From positions 1 to 56,275 of the forward strand of contig CAZEXK010000008.1 of the NCBI GenBank assembly GCA_964516815.1: 56,275 nt of DNA. The letters are read 5' to 3'. The notes beneath the pieces are model-generated. The model was not told the origin of the DNA, did no database searches, and worked only from the letters and a program-made list of their open reading frames with translations. Position 1 is the stretch's first letter; each line of letters starts with the position of its first letter. Source of the DNA: CAIJNA01 sp964516815 (GTDB lineage Bacteria; Campylobacterota; Campylobacteria; Campylobacterales; Arcobacteraceae). Both the position numbers and the translations under genes were made by a program. This document shows, in pieces, positions 52,729 to 56,275 of this stretch.

Positions 52729-54816
52729 ATGAATAAACATGAAGTATTAAAAAAATATTTTGGATTTGATAATTTTGTTTCTTTACAAGAAGAAGCTATT
52801 GATCAAATTTTACAACATAAAGATTTACTCACTATTTTACCAACTGGTAGTGGAAAATCAATTATTTTTCAAGTTCCAAGTATGATGATGGATGGTGTTA
52901 CTATTGTCATATCTCCACTTGTAGCTTTGATGCAAGATCAAGTTATGAACTTAAATGCAAATGGTATAAGTGCTAGTTCTTTGAACTCATTAAATTCTCA
53001 TGAACAAAATAATGCAATCATTGAAGATGCAAAAAATACTAATATAAAGTTTTTATATCTTGCTCCTGAAAGATTTACTGATGAATATTTTTTAAATCAA
53101 TTAAAACAAATAAATATAAATTTTTTTGTGATTGATGAGGCGCATTGTGTTAGTGAATGGGGACACGAATTTCGTGATGATTATAGGAAATTAAAACATA
53201 TTAAAGATAATTTTGCAAATACTGCTATTGCAGCATTTACAGCAACTGCAACATCAAGCGTACAAAAAGACATATTAAGCACTTTAAAAATACCATTTGA
53301 AAACTCAATAAAAGGTAAAATACAAAGAAAAAATCTCATCATTCGTTCACAAAGAAGACAAGGCAATGGTAGAGCACAAATAAAAGAATTTTTAAATACT
53401 CACAAAGATGAATGTGGAATAATATATTGTTTTACAAGAAAAGAGACTGAAACCTTAAGTTCTTATTTAAACAGCCAAGGTTTCCAAACTCTAGCTTATC
53501 ATGCAGGTATAAATGCAAATCTTAGAAATGAAATTTTTACTAAATTTAAAAATGAACAAATAAAAATTATAGTAGCTACTATTGCATTTGGTATGGGTAT
53601 AGATAAAGGTAATATTCGCTTTGTGCTTCACACTTCTATGCCAAAAACATTAGAAAATTATTCACAAGAAATAGGGCGTGCTGGTAGAGATGGGTTAAAT
53701 TCAGATGTGTTGATGTTATATTCTAAGGCAGATGAAATATCAAAAAAAGTATTTATTGATAATTTGCCAAATGGAGTTTACAAAGATGCAAACTACGATA
53801 AACTTTCTTACATCTATAAATTTTGTATATCAGATAAATGTCGACATAAATTAATAGCAAAGTACTTTGACGATGATATAGATGATTGTGAAAGTATTTG
53901 CGACAATTGTCTTGATGATGATAAACAATATATAGATATAAGTATTGATGCACAAAAATTTATATCTACCATCCTAAGAACTGGTGAAAGATTTGGACAA
54001 AATTATATTATTGATGTATTAAGAGGTTCCAAACAGCAAAAAATACTAGATTTTTCTCATGATAAATTATCTGTGTATGGAATTGGTGAACATTTTAGTA
54101 AAGAGCAATGGACAAATATAGCAGATGCACTTTTTGATGCAGATGCTATAATTATAAAAGGCGAATTTAGAACCGTACAAATAACCAGTAAAGCTAGAGA
54201 AATATTAACAAACAAAAGAAAAGTACAAATAAATAAAGATGACTTAATAGTTAGTAAATCGTACAGCCAATACAAACAAACTACTCCTACAAATGAAACA
54301 TATGAGAGTTTTAAAAATTTAAGAATAAAGCTTGCAAAACAAAATAAAATAGCACCATATATGGTATTTTCAGATAAAACGCTAATAGATATATCAAATA
54401 CTTTACCAACATCGCCTGAAGAATTTTTACAAATAAGCGGAATAGGTCAACAAAAACTTGACAGTTTTGGCGAATTGTTTATGAATATGTGTAAAGACTA
54501 CAAAAATCAAGGAATAAATACTACTAGGGTTTTAAGCAAAACATATTTACAAACATTAGACTTAATAAATGATAATTTAAATGTCAAAGAAATATCCAAT
54601 AATAGAGACCTTAAAGATATGACAATTCTAAATCATATTAAAGAACTTGCAATAAATAGTTATATTAACAATGAGAAAAAAGACATTTTAATTGAGCCAT
54701 ATAAAAATAGTATTCCAAATGAATTAGAACAATGGATAAAAGAAGGTTTAAGTAAACATGATATTCAAGATTTAAAAAAATACCTAAATTTATATGACTT
54801 TTTAAATAACATTTGA
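52729..54816 (+). CDS. recQ: RecQ-family DNA helicase
   Basis: A 3'-5' DNA helicase, 695 residues. Walker A is LPTGSGKSI, the DEAH box is VIDEAHCVSEWGHEFRDDYR including the aromatic-rich loop, and motif VI is QEIGRAGRDG. A zinc site follows (CRHKLIAKYF, CESICDNC). The winged-helix RQC region comes next, then an HRDC domain (~530-590, LRIKLAKQNKIAPYMVFSD). About 95 further residues form a helical tail (TYLQTLDLINDNLNVKEISN onward), so it is longer than E. coli RecQ. Its last 15 bases overlap the convergent FkbM-type gene. Confidence 0.93.
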   Translation: MNKHEVLKKYFGFDNFVSLQEEAIDQILQHKDLLTILPTGSGKSIIFQVPSMMMDGVTIVISPLVALMQDQVMNLNANGISASSLNSLNSHEQNNAIIEDAKNTNIKFLYLAPERFTDEYFLNQLKQININFFVIDEAHCVSEWGHEFRDDYRKLKHIKDNFANTAIAAFTATATSSVQKDILSTLKIPFENSIKGKIQRKNLIIRSQRRQGNGRAQIKEFLNTHKDECGIIYCFTRKETETLSSYLNSQGFQTLAYHAGINANLRNEIFTKFKNEQIKIIVATIAFGMGIDKGNIRFVLHTSMPKTLENYSQEIGRAGRDGLNSDVLMLYSKADEISKKVFIDNLPNGVYKDANYDKLSYIYKFCISDKCRHKLIAKYFDDDIDDCESICDNCLDDDKQYIDISIDAQKFISTILRTGERFGQNYIIDVLRGSKQQKILDFSHDKLSVYGIGEHFSKEQWTNIADALFDADAIIIKGEFRTVQITSKAREILTNKRKVQINKDDLIVSKSYSQYKQTTPTNETYESFKNLRIKLAKQNKIAPYMVFSDKTLIDISNTLPTSPEEFLQISGIGQQKLDSFGELFMNMCKDYKNQGINTTRVLSKTYLQTLDLINDNLNVKEISNNRDLKDMTILNHIKELAINSYINNEKKDILIEPYKNSIPNELEQWIKEGLSKHDIQDLKKYLNLYDFLNNI

Positions 54817-55767
54817 TTTTATTGGTATAAAATACATAACCGTTTCATAAATACCTTCCATATAGTGTCTTAGATATATTTTATAATCTTTTCTAATACT
54901 AAAAACTAAAGCAGGTACCTTATACCAATCTTCTGCTTTATGATAAATACATATAGCTAAAACTGGATGATTATTCTTTATTGTTTTTTTTGCTCCCATA
55001 ATAGCATCTTGTTCAGCACCTTCTATATCTAGTTTTATAAAATCAATGTTATTATCTACTAAGTTATCTATTGTATTTATATTACTTGCTACAAAGTCAT
55101 GTTCACAATTATTATTTAAGTTTTGTGTTTTATTTGATATGATTTTTTCTTTACCCAATCCATAATTTATAAATTCAATATCTCTTGTGTTTGCAAATTT
55201 TTTTTTTGCAATATTTAAGTGTAAAGTATTTGGCTCAATTAAATATATTTTTTTGTAATTTGGATAGTTTTTTATAATTGAAGGCAGAGTATCTCCTACA
55301 TAACCACCACCATCAACAAAAGTTATTTGATCAAATTTTGGTAATATATCTTTATCAAAATATTGTTCTTCATGATTATTTGTAAAACCATTCATAAATG
55401 ATAAATCAAAACTTATTTTAAAGTTTATAATTTTTGTAAAAATTTTTTTTGATATTTCATCATTTAGCATATTGAATATTTCAAGGTATTTGTGTTTATT
55501 ACTTAAATAATCTTCTTTAAAATCATCAATAAAAGCGGGGGCTTTTATTGAAATATCACAATATCTATATAAACTTAAATAATTAAGATTTGTGTAACCT
55601 AGGTTATTGAGTGTATTTTGAACCTCAAGAGGACTACCAGCTGATACGCTTAATATTATTGAATTTTTTAAAGGAACATCACTAATATTTAGTATGCTTT
55701 TTTTTCTTGAACTTTGCACTCTTGAAAAGTCATCAATTATACCATCTACTTGGATGTGTTTTAGCAA
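54802..55767 (-). CDS. FkbM-family methyltransferase; true start probably further upstream
   Basis: A SAM-dependent methyltransferase, usually acting on sugars or glycans. Motifs: TFVDGGGYVGDTLPSI (SAM site), YLIEPNTLHLNIA, DFIKLDIEGAEQDAIMGA and LAICIYHKAEDWYKVP. The only standard start is TTG at 55767. Upstream the frame stays open to 55890 and encodes KKKYILGINALGKSL, which continues into the LKHIQVDGIIDDFS that follows the TTG. This looks like the normal N-terminal domain. No ATG, GTG or TTG exists in that extension. A rare ATT at 55879-55881 after an AGGAAA site, or a one-base loss in the A-run near 55801-55806, could explain this. Confidence 0.82.
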   Translation of the reverse strand: MLKHIQVDGIIDDFSRVQSSRKKSILNISDVPLKNSIILSVSAGSPLEVQNTLNNLGYTNLNYLSLYRYCDISIKAPAFIDDFKEDYLSNKHKYLEIFNMLNDEISKKIFTKIINFKISFDLSFMNGFTNNHEEQYFDKDILPKFDQITFVDGGGYVGDTLPSIIKNYPNYKKIYLIEPNTLHLNIAKKKFANTRDIEFINYGLGKEKIISNKTQNLNNNCEHDFVASNINTIDNLVDNNIDFIKLDIEGAEQDAIMGAKKTIKNNHPVLAICIYHKAEDWYKVPALVFSIRKDYKIYLRHYMEGIYETVMYFIPIKSNVI

Positions 55768-55882
55768 TGACTTTCCTAATGCATTTATACCTAAAATATA
55801 TTTTTTCTTTGTTTTACTATATAAAAATTCATTTGTAAGACTTTTATCTTTTTCATTTATATATGTAAAATCAATAAAAATA

Positions 55883-56275
55883 TTATTTTCCTAATCCTGT
55901 ATTACGTAATGCTTCATCTGAATACTTAACAACTTGTGCTTTCATGATACCTTTCATAGCTCCACCATAAGTATCATTTTTATAACCTATTAATGCCTCA
56001 GATACTTGATCTTTAGTCATTTCAGATACAATTTTAGATTTTCCTAAAGCTACTTTTTCAAAGTTAGCTCCATGACATCCTTTGCACGCACCCAATTGTA
56101 CTTCTTCTCTTTTAGTTGTAGTAACTATTTGTTTTACTTCTTGTACTTTTTCAGTTACAACTTCTTTAGCTACTTCTACTTCTTCTTTTACAACTTCTTT
56201 AGCTACTTCTACTTTTTCAGTTACAACTTCTTTAGCTACTTCTACTTCTTCTTTTACAACTTCTTTAGCTACTTC
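55883..56275 (-). CDS. Cytochrome c with repetitive Glu/Lys/Val stalk, 5' end beyond window
   Basis: The frame is open to the window edge, giving 130 residues of a longer gene. The C-terminal ~70 residues are a small class I cytochrome c: haem motif CKGCH and a likely axial Met in GGAMKGIMKAQV. Before it lies a low-complexity region of 11-residue units such as EVAKEVVKEEV and EVAKEVVTEKV. A linker with QIVTTTKREE joins the two. The repeats probably form a helical or extended tether that holds the haem domain away from the membrane or fuses it to a partner. A TTG at the start of the haem domain is not the real start. Confidence 0.82.
   Translation of the reverse strand, partial: EVAKEVVKEEVEVAKEVVTEKVEVAKEVVKEEVEVAKEVVTEKVQEVKQIVTTTKREEVQLGACKGCHGANFEKVALGKSKIVSEMTKDQVSEALIGYKNDTYGGAMKGIMKAQVVKYSDEALRNTGLGK
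56144..56275. repeat. 33-base units in a 66-base higher-order tandem repeat
   Basis: Two slightly different 33-base units alternate, making a 66-base period whose visible copies are identical. The array runs off the window edge. It keeps the reading frame of the cytochrome gene. Confidence 0.85.

Noticed and set aside
1..56275. CRISPR arrays, tRNA genes, insertion sequences or prophage genes
   Set aside because: No regularly spaced direct repeats of CRISPR length, no cloverleaf sequence, no transposase and no phage structural gene were recognised. The tandem repeats present are inside coding frames.

Overview
The window is chromosomal DNA of a strongly AT-rich member of the Campylobacterota, most likely an Arcobacter-like species. 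The evidence is gene content and order rather than a marker RNA. It includes the Fe-uptake-regulator block cvpA-fur-lysS-glyA, the bamA-mqnC-M16 peptidase block divergent from tyrA, a Peb4-like parvulin next to a class II aldolase, a futalosine-pathway menaquinone gene, and an OmpR-type regulator of the HsrA/CosR group. Promoters are mostly TATAAT-type -10 boxes without an obvious -35, and TTG and GTG starts are frequent. No rRNA, tRNA, CRISPR array, insertion sequence or prophage was seen. Coding density is very high, and no gap over about 210 bases lacks an explanation. Gene calls rest on motifs and remembered family features; no search was run.

Layout. 1-6061 (minus): a YajR-like MFS transporter, an unknown 350-residue protein, an ABC-F ATPase, a small membrane protein, hemB and a truncated aroE. 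6196-7020 (plus): two small genes, one a DUF302 protein. 7027-13672 (minus): a secreted EEP-type nuclease, a yrbG-like exchanger, ybeY, an unknown 91-residue protein, radA, a CDF metal exporter and an aspartate aminotransferase. 13775-15532 (plus): a 33-residue lipoprotein overlooked by length filters, nadB, and the decayed N-terminal end of an NhaD antiporter gene. 15538-25548 (minus): recO, a Mur-ligase-like protein without a P-loop, metG, a SoxH-like metallo-beta-lactamase-fold protein, an outer-membrane protein, an M16 peptidase homologue without its zinc motif, mqnC and bamA. 25646-31776 is mixed: tyrA, a diguanylate cyclase with a degenerate receiver, an EamA transporter, an MscS channel, a second outer-membrane protein of the same family, and der.

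31781-43368 (minus) looks like one long operon: cvpA, fur, lysS, glyA, a SPOR-domain protein, trpE, and two related lipoproteins. The larger lipoprotein (1380 residues) joins cadherin-like repeats to what looks like a catalytically dead M6 metallopeptidase. 43514-45030 (plus): ispG and a CoA-binding protein. 45031-47024 (minus): an HsrA/CosR-like regulator with an intact phosphoacceptor Asp, paired with a histidine kinase. 47185-49098 (plus): Peb4-like parvulin and fba, ended by a 14-bp hairpin terminator. Then come a SulP transporter (minus), SelO and a RecQ helicase (plus), an FkbM-family methyltransferase and the 3' part of a cytochrome c gene with a repetitive stalk (both minus).

Most of the window is housekeeping: haem, menaquinone, isoprenoid, NAD and aromatic amino acid synthesis, tRNA charging, DNA repair and outer-membrane assembly. 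The most unusual items are the regulator-kinase pair, the pseudo-M6/cadherin lipoprotein, the nhaD remnant, the P-loop-less Mur-like protein and the repeat-stalk cytochrome. I did not find a clear defence island or a wholly new multi-gene system.
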